A stretch of 40,886 nt of DNA from SAR86 cluster bacterium. Its GTDB lineage: Bacteria > Pseudomonadota > Gammaproteobacteria > Magnimaribacterales > D2472. Made by a program: the position numbers and the translations under genes. The stretch covers positions 1 through 40,886 of the forward strand of contig JADHNM010000003.1 of the NCBI GenBank assembly GCA_016779505.1. Direction: 5' to 3'. The notes beneath the pieces were generated by a model that saw only the letters and a program-made list of their open reading frames with translations, was not told where the DNA came from and did no database searches. Positions 17,817-25,894 of this stretch are shown here, one piece after another; the stretch's first letter is position 1, and each line of letters begins with the position of its first letter.

Positions 17817-19412
17817 TTATCCGTCTTTTAAAATTTCTCTAGCTGCATTTTTTCCAGGAAGGCCGGTAACACCGCCACCAGGATGAGTTCCTGAGCCACA
17901 CATATACAAAGATTTTAGTGGTCCCCTGTAGTTTCCATAATTCATTAAGGGTCTTGCAGCCCACATTTGATCGAGAGACATTTGCCCATGCATAATATCT
18001 CCACCAATTAATCCAAATTTTTCCTCTAAGTCTAATGGCGACAAAATCATCATTCCTAAAATAGACCCCCTAAAATTTGGTGCATGCTTTGTCACAGTTT
18101 CTATAATTGTATCTGCAGCAGCCAATCGATGATCATGCCATGAGCTGCCATCTGGTAGAGTAGGAGAGAATTGCTGACAGAATAAAGATGCAACATGTTG
18201 ACCTTCTGGAGCTAAAGTATCATCCATGGTTGAGGGAATTAACATTTCTACAATTGGTGCAGAAGACCAGCCATTAGACTTAGCATCGATATAAGCTTTG
18301 TCCATGTAATCTAGGGTAGGTGCTATAACAATACCGCTTTGATGATGCTCAGCTATTTCTTTGCCAGGTAGGGCAGAAAAATCTGGCAATTCAGAAAGAG
18401 CAACATTCATCCTAAAGGTGCCAGATCCACATTTATACCCATCCATGCTGCGATTAAACTCTGGATCTAAATCATCCTCAGAGATTAATTTTTTGTATAG
18501 GAGCTTGGGATTGAGATTTGAGATTATTTTTTTAGCTTTTCTTGTGCTTCCATCATCTAATTGAATTCCAATAGCGGCGCCATCCTCAACAATCACTTTA
18601 TCCACCGATGCATTTGTAAAGATCTCAACTCCATTTTCCCTGCATGCCTTTTCCATAGCTTGAGTGATTGCACCCATGCCACCAATAGCATGTCCCCAGG
18701 CACCTTTTTCCCCATCAACCTCGCCAAATACATGATGCAATAAGACATATGCTGATCCGGGGGTATCCGGGCTAGCAAAATTACCAACTATTGAATCAAA
18801 ACCAAAAGCAGCTTTTATGTGTTCATTTTCAAACCATGAATCAAGAAAGGATCGCGCACTTTTGGTAAAAAGATCATATACATCTCTATGCACTTGATTG
18901 CCTTTATTTGCTATTGGCCAAAGTTGCAAAGCAGCATTTAGTGCAGCCCTAATGCCTTGTTTTGGATTGGGCGGTGTTTTTATCGAAAGGCCTCTTAGCA
19001 CATCGGCCACTGCCTCTATTCGCTCATAATATTCAGGCAATCTCTCAGCATCTTTTTTAGAGAATTTTTTAAATTCGTTTTGAGTTCTCTCTAAGCCACC
19101 GCCTAATTTTAAATAGGTCTTATTATCAATGGGAAGGAAATTTGAAATAGGGCGCTTTACAACTTTCAAGCCATATTCCTTTAGTTTCATATCTTTAATG
19201 ATTTCTGGATTCAGCAAGCTAACCGTATAACTTGCAACTGAATTTCTAAATCCAGGATGAAATTCCTCAGTTACTGCTGCACCTCCTACAATAGATCTTC
19301 TTTCATAGATCTGAATTTTTAAGCCCTTTCTTGCTAAATAATAGGCGCATACCAAACCATTATGTCCGCCACCAATAATGATCGCATCTGATAAATTTTG
19401 AGAATTAGGCAT
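17817..19412 (-). CDS. FAD-dependent oxidoreductase, PYROXD2/phytoene-desaturase-like
   Basis: This is a flavoprotein amine-oxidase/CrtI-like oxidoreductase of 531 residues, closest in character to the PYROXD2 group. The N-terminal Rossmann motif is IIGGGHNGLVCAYYLARKG, followed by the acidic end of the second strand (YERR, near residue 38) and VGGAA. The C-terminal FAD-binding part is SGTHPGGGVTGLPGKNAA. No carotenoid genes accompany it, so a role in carotenoid synthesis is unlikely; PYROXD2-like proteins have no well-defined substrate. The gene is convergent with the AGCS symporter gene and divergent from the lipoprotein gene. Confidence 0.85.
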   Translation of the reverse strand: MPNSQNLSDAIIIGGGHNGLVCAYYLARKGLKIQIYERRSIVGGAAVTEEFHPGFRNSVASYTVSLLNPEIIKDMKLKEYGLKVVKRPISNFLPIDNKTYLKLGGGLERTQNEFKKFSKKDAERLPEYYERIEAVADVLRGLSIKTPPNPKQGIRAALNAALQLWPIANKGNQVHRDVYDLFTKSARSFLDSWFENEHIKAAFGFDSIVGNFASPDTPGSAYVLLHHVFGEVDGEKGAWGHAIGGMGAITQAMEKACRENGVEIFTNASVDKVIVEDGAAIGIQLDDGSTRKAKKIISNLNPKLLYKKLISEDDLDPEFNRSMDGYKCGSGTFRMNVALSELPDFSALPGKEIAEHHQSGIVIAPTLDYMDKAYIDAKSNGWSSAPIVEMLIPSTMDDTLAPEGQHVASLFCQQFSPTLPDGSSWHDHRLAAADTIIETVTKHAPNFRGSILGMMILSPLDLEEKFGLIGGDIMHGQMSLDQMWAARPLMNYGNYRGPLKSLYMCGSGTHPGGGVTGLPGKNAAREILKDG

Positions 19413-19499
19413 ACACCTATTATACCTTTCAATGAATCTTTCAAATAAATAATGTATATTTAATGGAGAAATATTTTCTTTTATTTGAGGTAATAAAAA

Positions 19500-20315
19500 A
19501 TGAATACAAAATTTAAATTAGCTCTACTGTCTGTACCTTTTTTATTTGTTATTTCGTGCTCTCAGTCAAATGAGGTACAGGAATCTAAGCCAGCTTGGGA
19601 TGCAACAAATTACACTATGTACAACGAGTTTATGCAATGCACAGCTGGAGCAGAATATAGTCAAGATGCTCTTAATAACATGATTGAATCATGGAGAGAT
19701 CTTGGATTGTCTGAATCTTTGCTTGGAGGCTGGGGTTATGTGTCAGTATCTCCTGAACAAAGTGATTTTAACAATTATTGGGAATTAAGCTGGTCTTCAA
19801 AAGAAGAAGCTGATGCAGCTTGGGCGGAATGGATAGCCAATGAAGATGCTATGGCATGGAGTGAGGGGTCCTCTAAAATTCTTCAATGTGATGGTGAAAA
19901 TAGAGATGGTTATGATTTTATTTTTCCATATGACCCTTATGCTTTTGGTGAAGCCCCAGAAGATGGTTCTTTTGCTGCAGCGTTTAGCCCTTGCACACTG
20001 AATGAGGGCATGGGGCAGGAAGACCTTAATCAAGCTTTGATTAGCTACAATGCTTGGCTTGATGCAATAGACCAATCTCAAGTAAGTGGTTTTTATGCAT
20101 ATGGACTTTATATTCCTGAAGATAAAACTCAAGCAGAAGATTTCTGGTTTGGGAATTTTCATGAAAATCTTGCAACCATGACTGAAGGCAATGAGTTATG
20201 GGAGGCTACTGGAGGTGATGCAAAGATTGAGCTCGAGTCTGTTAGTACATGTGGCGAACCTGAAGTATCTAATGGCCAGGTATTTTTTGATCCAGCTAAG
20301 CCAGATTTCTCTTAG
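19500..20315 (+). CDS. Unknown lipoprotein with two similar domains
   Basis: I do not recognise a named family. The protein has a lipoprotein signal peptide with VISC at 17-20, so Cys20 is the likely lipid anchor. The mature part looks like an internal duplication. Repeat 1 runs from about Cys47 (CTAG) to Cys130 and repeat 2 from Cys165 (CTLN) to Cys251, each spanning 83-86 residues with similar Trp/Tyr-rich patterns (YWELSW versus DFWFGNF). One Cys near each end would allow a disulfide per repeat. The pattern recalls dimeric alpha/beta-barrel folds, but this is inference. A GAGG Shine-Dalgarno sits at 19487-19490. A hairpin terminator follows. Confidence 0.75.
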   Translation: MNTKFKLALLSVPFLFVISCSQSNEVQESKPAWDATNYTMYNEFMQCTAGAEYSQDALNNMIESWRDLGLSESLLGGWGYVSVSPEQSDFNNYWELSWSSKEEADAAWAEWIANEDAMAWSEGSSKILQCDGENRDGYDFIFPYDPYAFGEAPEDGSFAAAFSPCTLNEGMGQEDLNQALISYNAWLDAIDQSQVSGFYAYGLYIPEDKTQAEDFWFGNFHENLATMTEGNELWEATGGDAKIELESVSTCGEPEVSNGQVFFDPAKPDFS

Positions 20316-20329
20316 TCTTTACATCTTAG

Positions 20330-20360
20330 AAAAAAGAGTTGCACATGCAGCTCTTTTTTT
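20330..20360. terminator. Rho-independent terminator, probably bidirectional
   Basis: The stretch AAAAAAGAGTTGC-acat-GCAGCTCTTTTTTT forms a hairpin of about 13 bp with one G-T wobble. It has an A-tract on one side and a T-tract on the other, so it can act on both strands. It lies between the convergent lipoprotein and hflX genes, and its T-tract overlaps the hflX stop codon. Confidence 0.85.
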
Positions 20361-21657
20361 ATGGAGAGACAGGTTTTAAATTTTTAAAAATCTCGATTTC
20401 TTCAAATTGCTCGAGCATGCTTTGAGAGATTGAAACCAATGATTGGTGTTGGCCATTTGCACTCATCTTCTCTTCCAAGATACAACCTGAATCAAATAAC
20501 TTCGAGCGTACAGATGCTTGTACGGGGGAGAAATGAACCCATCCAGATAATAACCCTCCAAATAACATCTCAGAAACTATATTTTTTAACTCTTCAAGAC
20601 CTTCGCCTGTCTCGCTTGATATTTTAATTTCAGGATGTAAATTATTTGCAGGCCATATATCTTCGTTTGTAATTAAATCAATTTTATTTAATGCTCTAAT
20701 TTGTGGCATAGAAGTAACCCCCAAATCATCAAGAATTAAATCCACTTCTTTAATTTTATAATCTCTATTCGTATCTGCAGCGTCAATAACATGAATCAAA
20801 AGATCGGCAGAGGCCAAATCATCCAATGTTGCTTTGAAGGATTCAATCAATTTGGTTGGAAGGTTAGATATAAACCCTACAGTGTCAGAAAAAAGAACTG
20901 TTTCAAGCGTTTTGAATTTAAACTCAGTACGTCTGGTGGTTGTATCTAATGTAGCAAATAATTTATCTTCAGCTTCAAGACCACCTTTTGTAAGCATGTT
21001 AAATAATGAGGTTTTGCCAGCATTTGTATAGCCAACCAAAGCGACTAATTTATTACTACTTTTTCTTCTTGAGTACCTATTTAAATTCTTTTGATTGTGT
21101 TGTTTGTCTAATTTTTTTTTGAGTTGTTTAATTCGATTACCAATTAATCTTCGATCAGTTTCAAGCTGAGTTTCTCCTGGACCTCGTAAGCCAATTCCGC
21201 CTTTTTGCCTTTCGAGATGACTCCACCCTCTGACTAATCGAGTTGATAAAAAACTGAGCTGAGCAAGCTCAACCTGCAGTTTTCCAATATCACTTTGAGC
21301 TCTAGCAGCAAAAATATCTAAGATTAGACCTGTTCTATCCAGCACTCTTGCGCATAATAATTTTTCTAAATTTCTTTCTTGAGAGGGAGAAAGCTCGCAA
21401 TCTAAAACTATTAACTTAATATTCTCTGATTCAACGATATTTTTGAGCTCATCAGCCTTGCCTTTGGTAAGAAAGTGGCTAGCAGATACAAAGTTTTGTT
21501 TTGAAAAAATATGATGTTCAACTGTCAGTCCAGATGATCTAGCAAGCTCAATGAATTCATTAGAGTTAAATTGTTCAAGATCATCTTGATTCGATCTCAG
21601 CAAATCAATTGAAACAATTATTGCTCTTCTATCTTCTGGGGCTGAAGTTTTTTCCAA
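20359..21657 (-). CDS. hflX: Ribosome-associated GTPase HflX
   Basis: HflX is a translational GTPase that binds the 50S subunit and splits or rescues stalled ribosomes under stress. The N-terminal HflX domain (about 10-180) contains GGIGLRGPGETQLETDRR. The G domain has G1 GYTNAGKT at 209-216, G3 DTVGF and G4 NKID. Length is 432, within the family range. The start is TTG at 21657: an in-frame stop lies two codons upstream (21661-21663), and no ATG allows a full N-terminus. hfq is not adjacent, unlike in E. coli. The gene is divergent from the thioesterase gene across a 129-bp gap. Confidence 0.95.
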   Translation of the reverse strand: MEKTSAPEDRRAIIVSIDLLRSNQDDLEQFNSNEFIELARSSGLTVEHHIFSKQNFVSASHFLTKGKADELKNIVESENIKLIVLDCELSPSQERNLEKLLCARVLDRTGLILDIFAARAQSDIGKLQVELAQLSFLSTRLVRGWSHLERQKGGIGLRGPGETQLETDRRLIGNRIKQLKKKLDKQHNQKNLNRYSRRKSSNKLVALVGYTNAGKTSLFNMLTKGGLEAEDKLFATLDTTTRRTEFKFKTLETVLFSDTVGFISNLPTKLIESFKATLDDLASADLLIHVIDAADTNRDYKIKEVDLILDDLGVTSMPQIRALNKIDLITNEDIWPANNLHPEIKISSETGEGLEELKNIVSEMLFGGLLSGWVHFSPVQASVRSKLFDSGCILEEKMSANGQHQSLVSISQSMLEQFEEIEIFKNLKPVSP

Positions 21658-21786
21658 ATTTTAAAGTTACATTATATTTTTTGAAGACTTCCATTGTACG
21701 AAATTACATTGCAAAAACATACTTTAAGATTTGCAAATCTGCTTTGATTTCTCCACAATCCATTCTTTTCATTAATAATAAAAAAT

Positions 21787-22260
21787 ATGTATGACTTATA
21801 CCCATATGTAGGTAAAACAGTGACAGTCACTAAAGACATGTGTGATTTTAATGGCCACATGAATGTTAACTATATTAAAGAGGTCTTTGAGCAAGCCTGG
21901 GAGTTTGCAAATGAAGAATTTGGTTTAAATGAAGAATATTTAGCAAGTGGTTTTTCAAGCTTTACTCTCGAAGACAACTACAGATTTCAAAAAGAATTTC
22001 TATTGGGAGATAAGATTTTTCCTAGATTTAGATTATTTAATGTTAATGAAAAACTTTTTCATATGATTGGAGTTTTGTTTGATAAGAATGGGATAATTTC
22101 AGCCATGTATGAAACAGTAGAGGGCCATATCGATATGAAACAAAGAAAAATTGCGCCCATGGACCCACAAAGACTTGCAAAGGTTTTGGCAATCAAAGAA
22201 GCACACGATCTAACTGGTAAAGTTCCTTATGACATCAGACTCAAAATTAGAGATTTATAA
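21787..22260 (+). CDS. Hotdog-fold acyl-CoA thioesterase
   Basis: This is a 157-residue hotdog-fold thioesterase of the YbgC/FcbC (4HBT) type, expected to hydrolyse acyl-CoA esters. The active-site region MCDFNGHMNVNYI (about 17-29) has the Asp-x-x-Gly-His-x-Asn-x-x-Tyr pattern of the family, with the catalytic Asp at about residue 19. The substrate is unknown. The gene starts at ATG 21787 without a clear Shine-Dalgarno. The SDR gene follows 19 bp after its stop with its own good ribosome-binding site, so the two and the TM2 gene may form one unit. Confidence 0.83.
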   Translation: MYDLYPYVGKTVTVTKDMCDFNGHMNVNYIKEVFEQAWEFANEEFGLNEEYLASGFSSFTLEDNYRFQKEFLLGDKIFPRFRLFNVNEKLFHMIGVLFDKNGIISAMYETVEGHIDMKQRKIAPMDPQRLAKVLAIKEAHDLTGKVPYDIRLKIRDL

Positions 22261-22279
22261 ACCATCGGCAGGAGATTTT

Positions 22280-23077
22280 ATGAATAAAAAATATGCATTA
22301 ATTACAGGAGGAACTGCTGGAATAGGTCTTGATATTGCTAGAGAGCTTGCCAGGCAGGGATATAATATTCTTCTAACAGCAAGACGAGAGGAAAGACTAA
22401 TAGAAATATCTGCTTCCTTAGCAGAAGAATTTAACATTGATTGTAATTATATTGCTGCAGATTTAGCTCAAGTTTCAGCACCAGAAATCATCTATAACTT
22501 TTGCTCTGAAAATGATTTTGTAGTTGAAATATTGGTTAACAATGCTGGGTATAGCATTAATAAGAAGTTTCATGAAACTGATGAAGAGGAAGAGGAGAAA
22601 TTTCTAAGAGTATTAGGTATAGCAGTTGTGGCTCTTACGAAAAAATTTATTCCAAGTATGCTCGAGCACAAACATGGCAAAATTATGATGGTTTCCTCTC
22701 TTGCTTCTTTTGCACCTCCATCATCTGGCTGGGGCGCCCTTTATGGACCTGTCAAAACTTTTGTTAATCGATTTGGAGATGCAATAAATATTAACTATCG
22801 TTCAAAAGGAATCACTTCTACAAATGTATGCCCTGGATTCACTGTAACTGAATTTCATACAGCTAGCGGAATGCAAGATGCTATGGATAAAGTTCCAGCT
22901 TTTATGAAAAAGGACTCAAAGACTGTTGCAGTTGGGGCAGTTAAAGCAATGATGAAAGGAAGAAGTGTATGGGTGCCTGGAATATTAAATAAAATACTGG
23001 CATTTTTATGCAATATATTGCCGACAAGCATTGTAATTAAAATGAGCTCTAGCTTAGCCGGGGGTCGCTATGAATGA
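22280..23077 (+). CDS. Short-chain dehydrogenase/reductase
   Basis: This is a classical SDR that would oxidise or reduce a carbonyl with NAD(P)(H). The cofactor motif is ITGGTAGIG near the N-terminus, followed by the structural NNAG motif, a catalytic Ser in VSSLAS, and Tyr-x-x-x-Lys in YGPVK. The C-terminus is hydrophobic (ILAFLCNILPTSIVIKM), like the DltE-type SDR group, which may indicate membrane association. I place the start at 22280 because GGAG lies 6 bases upstream and the longer frame (22229) would run deep into the thioesterase gene. Substrate unknown. Its stop overlaps the next gene by 8 bp. Confidence 0.85.
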   Translation: MNKKYALITGGTAGIGLDIARELARQGYNILLTARREERLIEISASLAEEFNIDCNYIAADLAQVSAPEIIYNFCSENDFVVEILVNNAGYSINKKFHETDEEEEEKFLRVLGIAVVALTKKFIPSMLEHKHGKIMMVSSLASFAPPSSGWGALYGPVKTFVNRFGDAININYRSKGITSTNVCPGFTVTEFHTASGMQDAMDKVPAFMKKDSKTVAVGAVKAMMKGRSVWVPGILNKILAFLCNILPTSIVIKMSSSLAGGRYE

Positions 23078-23306
23078 GATCGTTAATATCTCAGAAAAAA
23101 GAATTCTACCAACTTTTTTGCTTTTTATTGTCTTGTCTTGGCCGCTAGGAGCACATAGATTTTTTTTGAGACGTTATGCCTCTGCTATTTTATTTATTAT
23201 CACAATTGGTGGTTGCGGCATTTGGTGGATAGTAGATTTTATTCTGATAGTCACCGGTTCCATGAAAGATGATCAGGGAAAATTATTGAAGCTATGGGTA
23301 GACTAG
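23070..23306 (+). CDS. TM2 domain-containing membrane protein
   Basis: This is a 78-residue inner-membrane protein with two hydrophobic helices separated by a short polar turn. Helix 1 is about 14-30 and helix 2 about 38-62. The conserved TM2-domain features are GAHRFFLRRY between the helices and GCGIWWIVDFILI in the second. TM2 proteins are widespread with no settled function. The start overlaps the SDR stop by 8 bp, which suggests coupled translation. Its TAG stop and the TAG stop of the opposing gloC share the same CTAG palindrome (23303-23306). Confidence 0.85.
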   Translation: MNEIVNISEKRILPTFLLFIVLSWPLGAHRFFLRRYASAILFIITIGGCGIWWIVDFILIVTGSMKDDQGKLLKLWVD

Positions 23307-23959
23307 GCTGGGTTTAAGATTGAGTCAGCTACAAAAGCATTATCTTTTCTCTCTTGCCCAAATGTAGAAACTGGCCCATGGCCTGAAATAAATAAAATCT
23401 CCTCTCCAAGAGGCCAAAGTTTTTGAGTTATTGAGTCCAATAAATCTTGATGGTTACCTCTAGGCAAATCGGTTCTTCCAATTGACCCGCGAAATAACAC
23501 ATCTCCAACAGCAGCTAGTTTTGATTCAGGATGGTAAAAAACAATATGTCCCGGTGTGTGTCCTGGACAAAAAATAACTTTAAGGGTTTCATGACCTAGC
23601 TGTACCTCATCTCCATCATCAAGCCATCTATCTGGAGTGCAGTTCTGAGCTTGCATTCCAAACATTTTTCCTTGAGATTCCAGCGACTCAAGAAGAAATA
23701 AGTCTTCTCGATGGGGCCCCTCAATCTCTAAGGACAGGATGTTTGCTAGCTCATTGGCCGCACCAGCATGATCAGCATGACCATGAGTGAGAAAAATCTT
23801 TTCTGGAATTAAACCGTTGTCTTTTGCAGCTCCCAAAAGAATATCTATGTCACCACCCGGATCAATAAAGGCACATTTTTTTGATTCTTCGCAATATAAA
23901 ATAGGCGCATTTTGCTGAAATGGCGTGACCGGATGAATTAATGCTTTAATCAGAGACAT
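23303..23959 (-). CDS. gloC: Hydroxyacylglutathione hydrolase-like metallo-beta-lactamase protein
   Basis: This is a metallo-beta-lactamase-fold hydrolase of the YcbL/GloC type, a glyoxalase II-like enzyme that hydrolyses S-D-lactoylglutathione. The binuclear metal motif is THGHADHAG (His59, His61, Asp63, His64). Further ligands lie in PGHTPGH, in VGDVLFRGSIGRTD and in the late SGHGP motif. Length (218) and the motif series match E. coli YcbL (215), in particular TPDRW, PRGNHQ and the HGP-(L/V)-STxG ending. The gene faces away from the steroid operon; the two starts are 159 bp apart. Confidence 0.9.
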   Translation of the reverse strand: MSLIKALIHPVTPFQQNAPILYCEESKKCAFIDPGGDIDILLGAAKDNGLIPEKIFLTHGHADHAGAANELANILSLEIEGPHREDLFLLESLESQGKMFGMQAQNCTPDRWLDDGDEVQLGHETLKVIFCPGHTPGHIVFYHPESKLAAVGDVLFRGSIGRTDLPRGNHQDLLDSITQKLWPLGEEILFISGHGPVSTFGQERKDNAFVADSILNPA

Positions 23960-23975
23960 TTGACTATTTTATAGA

Positions 23976-24051
23976 ATTTATACATAACAATGGATACTTT
24001 TATGCTTTTCATGATAGTTCGTAATTAATAGACGAATAATTATGTATAAAT
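23976..24051. promoter_or_regulatory. Exact 12-bp inverted repeat between gloC and the steroid operon
   Basis: ATTTATACATAA at 23976-23987 recurs as its exact reverse complement TTATGTATAAAT at 24040-24051, with 52 bp between the arms. Each arm is itself nearly palindromic (TTAT-NN-ATAA). The arms lie 16 and 67 bp upstream of the gloC and dioxygenase starts, respectively. They could be operators for a divergent regulator. Alternatively, since each arm reads TATAAA towards its own gene, they could be two -10 elements. No convincing -35 box is visible for either reading. The region is very AT-rich, so chance is possible. Confidence 0.4.
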
Positions 24052-24108
24052 AAATTGAATGATAGAATTAATAATGAAAACATAAGATATTAATTAATTT
24101 TTTTATTT

Positions 24109-24114
24109 AAGGAG
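24109..24114 (+). promoter_or_regulatory. Strong Shine-Dalgarno of first operon gene
   Basis: AAGGAG ends 4 bases before the dioxygenase ATG at 24119. It is among the best ribosome-binding sites in the window, in keeping with the first gene of a long operon. Confidence 0.75.
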
Positions 24115-24118
24115 CGAC

Positions 24119-25021
24119 ATGAAAATACAATCTTTAAGTTACCTGCTAATCGAAACAACAGATCTTCAGGAATGGGCTGATTATGCAAAAGATGTCGTTG
24201 GTTTAATGAAAAATGATTCTCTCAGCGATGAGTATAATCTTTATCTTCGTATGGATGAAAAATCTTTCAGATTTCATGTGATGACTGGTGATTCAAAACG
24301 ATATCTTGCTGCCGGTTTATCTTTATCAGACAAATCTGCATTTGAAGATGCAAAAAATGAATTGGAGAAAGCAAACATTCCTTTTGAATATTTAGGTGAT
24401 GAGATAGCAAAATTAAGGTGTGTTGAGGAGTGTATTGGATTAAATGATCCTGCAGGCAACAGACTAGAGCTATCTTATGGGAGCAAGAATTCCTCTGAGC
24501 CTTTTGTCTCAACTCAGAACATCAAAGGGTTTATTACTAAAGGACTTGGTTTTGGCCATGTGGTTTTTGCTGCGCCTGATTTAGAGACTACGCACAGGTT
24601 TTACATAGATGTTTTGGGTTTTGGAGATTCTGATTATATGAATTTTCCAATGGGACCAGCTCCAGATGCACCCGAAGTTAAATTAAACTTTATGCATTGT
24701 GACAACCCAAGACATCACACGGTTGCCTTGTATGAATCCCCAATTCCACCGTCAGGACTTATACATACCATGGTAGAGGTAAACGACATTGATGAAGTTG
24801 GTTATGGGCTTGATAGAGCCATACAAAATAATATTCATATCTCTTCTTCCCTAGGCAGGCACTCTAATGACATGATGGTTTCATTTTATATGCAGACACC
24901 ATCAGGTTTTGATTTGGAATTTGGTTACGATGGATGGCAGGTAGATTGGGATAACTTTGAGACTCAAAAGAGCAAGATTCCAAGTTTTTGGGGTCATACT
25001 TTCTCACCACCAGAAAATTAG
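24119..25021 (+). CDS. hsaC: Extradiol (2,3-dihydroxybiphenyl-type) dioxygenase, HsaC/TesB-like
   Basis: This type I extradiol dioxygenase would open the aromatised, catecholic A ring of the 9,10-seco steroid (3,4-DHSA) by meta cleavage using Fe(II) and O2. The 300-residue two-module vicinal-oxygen-chelate protein has its metal triad in the C-terminal module: His147 (GFGHVVF), His216 (LIHTMVE) and Glu267 (FDLEFGYDG). Second-shell residues His200, His248 and Tyr257 correspond to the catalytic His/His/Tyr of BphC. The N-terminal module is the usual degenerate repeat. By sequence alone BphC (biphenyl) function is possible; the IpdAB/IpdC/EchA20 neighbours make the steroid role much more likely. 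It is the first gene of the operon. Confidence 0.88.
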   Translation: MKIQSLSYLLIETTDLQEWADYAKDVVGLMKNDSLSDEYNLYLRMDEKSFRFHVMTGDSKRYLAAGLSLSDKSAFEDAKNELEKANIPFEYLGDEIAKLRCVEECIGLNDPAGNRLELSYGSKNSSEPFVSTQNIKGFITKGLGFGHVVFAAPDLETTHRFYIDVLGFGDSDYMNFPMGPAPDAPEVKLNFMHCDNPRHHTVALYESPIPPSGLIHTMVEVNDIDEVGYGLDRAIQNNIHISSSLGRHSNDMMVSFYMQTPSGFDLEFGYDGWQVDWDNFETQKSKIPSFWGHTFSPPEN

Positions 25022-25023
25022 CA

Positions 25024-25893
25024 ATGAACAAAATAGTTACTTACAAAGACATAATCGATCAGATGTCCGATGGAATGACTATCGGGGTTGGGGGTTGGGG
25101 TGCCCGTAGAAAACCTATGTCTTTAATAAGAGAGATTTGCAAATCAGATTTAAAGGATTTAACTGTTGTTAGTTATGGGGGCCCTGATGTTGGGTTATTG
25201 TGTGCTCATAAAAAAGTTAAAAAATTAATTTTTGGCTTTGTTTCATTGGATATGATCCCACTGGAAGCACACTTTCGCCAAGCTCGTCAAAAAAATGAAA
25301 TTGAAGTTATGGAGCTTGATGAGGGAATGGTGCAATGGGGTCTTCGAGCTGCTGCGATGCATTTACCGTTTTTACCTACTAGGGTGGGCTTGGGAACAGA
25401 TGTTTTAACGCATAATCCAGAATTAAAATTTGTTAGTTCACCATACCCTGATGCTGAAAAACTTGTTGCGATGCCTGCTCTGAATCTTGATGTTGCCTTA
25501 CTTCATGTAAATAAATCAGATGAAAAGGGCAATACTCAGATCGTTGGACCCGATCCATTTTTTGATGAACTCTTTGCAAGAGCTGCTAGTAAAACTTTTG
25601 TTTCAACAGAAGAGGTTGTAACAACAGAAGAGTTAGGAGGTAAAGATGGAGCAATGTTCAATAGGTTTGAAAGAAGCCTAGTTACTGGGGTATTACATTC
25701 ACCCTATGGAGCTCATCCAACTTCGTGCGCACCTAATTATGGTTTTGATATGCAGCATTTAAAAGAGTATTCAGATGCAGCAAAATCTTTTGATGAATAC
25801 AGTTCTAAATATCTTAATAAGACACATGAAGACTATATCGACTCTGTTGGGGGGTCCGAAGTAATTCAAAAAATACCTTTACCGCAATTTTAA
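25024..25893 (+). CDS. ipdA: IpdA-like CoA-transferase-fold hydrolase, alpha subunit
   Basis: IpdA is the alpha subunit of IpdAB (ScdL1L2 in Comamonas). Although it has a class I CoA-transferase fold, it hydrolytically opens the steroid C ring in COCHEA-CoA. The N-terminal glycine-rich segment MTIGVGGWGARRKP is typical. ELDEGM (97-102) lies where the catalytic glutamate reported for IpdA is expected; that alignment is from memory. The protein is 290 residues, close to mycobacterial IpdA. I start it at ATG 25024, 2 bp after the dioxygenase stop, because the longer frame from 24988 would overlap that gene. The adjacent beta subunit supports the assignment over an ordinary 3-oxoacid CoA-transferase. 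Confidence 0.87.
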   Translation: MNKIVTYKDIIDQMSDGMTIGVGGWGARRKPMSLIREICKSDLKDLTVVSYGGPDVGLLCAHKKVKKLIFGFVSLDMIPLEAHFRQARQKNEIEVMELDEGMVQWGLRAAAMHLPFLPTRVGLGTDVLTHNPELKFVSSPYPDAEKLVAMPALNLDVALLHVNKSDEKGNTQIVGPDPFFDELFARAASKTFVSTEEVVTTEELGGKDGAMFNRFERSLVTGVLHSPYGAHPTSCAPNYGFDMQHLKEYSDAAKSFDEYSSKYLNKTHEDYIDSVGGSEVIQKIPLPQF

Positions 25894-25894
25894 C

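Noticed and set aside
19797-20162. Minus-strand open frame of 121 codons inside the lipoprotein gene
   Set aside because: The plus-strand frame has a signal peptide, lipobox, Shine-Dalgarno and terminator; the minus frame has none of these and low-complexity sequence.
24119-25021. Assignment as a biphenyl (BphC) rather than steroid dioxygenase
   Set aside because: Motifs alone fit both, but IpdA/IpdB, IpdC and EchA20 homologues in the same operon belong to steroid C/D-ring degradation and no biphenyl ring-hydroxylating genes are present.
24988-25023. Longer start for ipdA
   Set aside because: It would overlap the dioxygenase gene by 34 bp; ATG 25024 lies just after that gene's stop and matches the family N-terminus.
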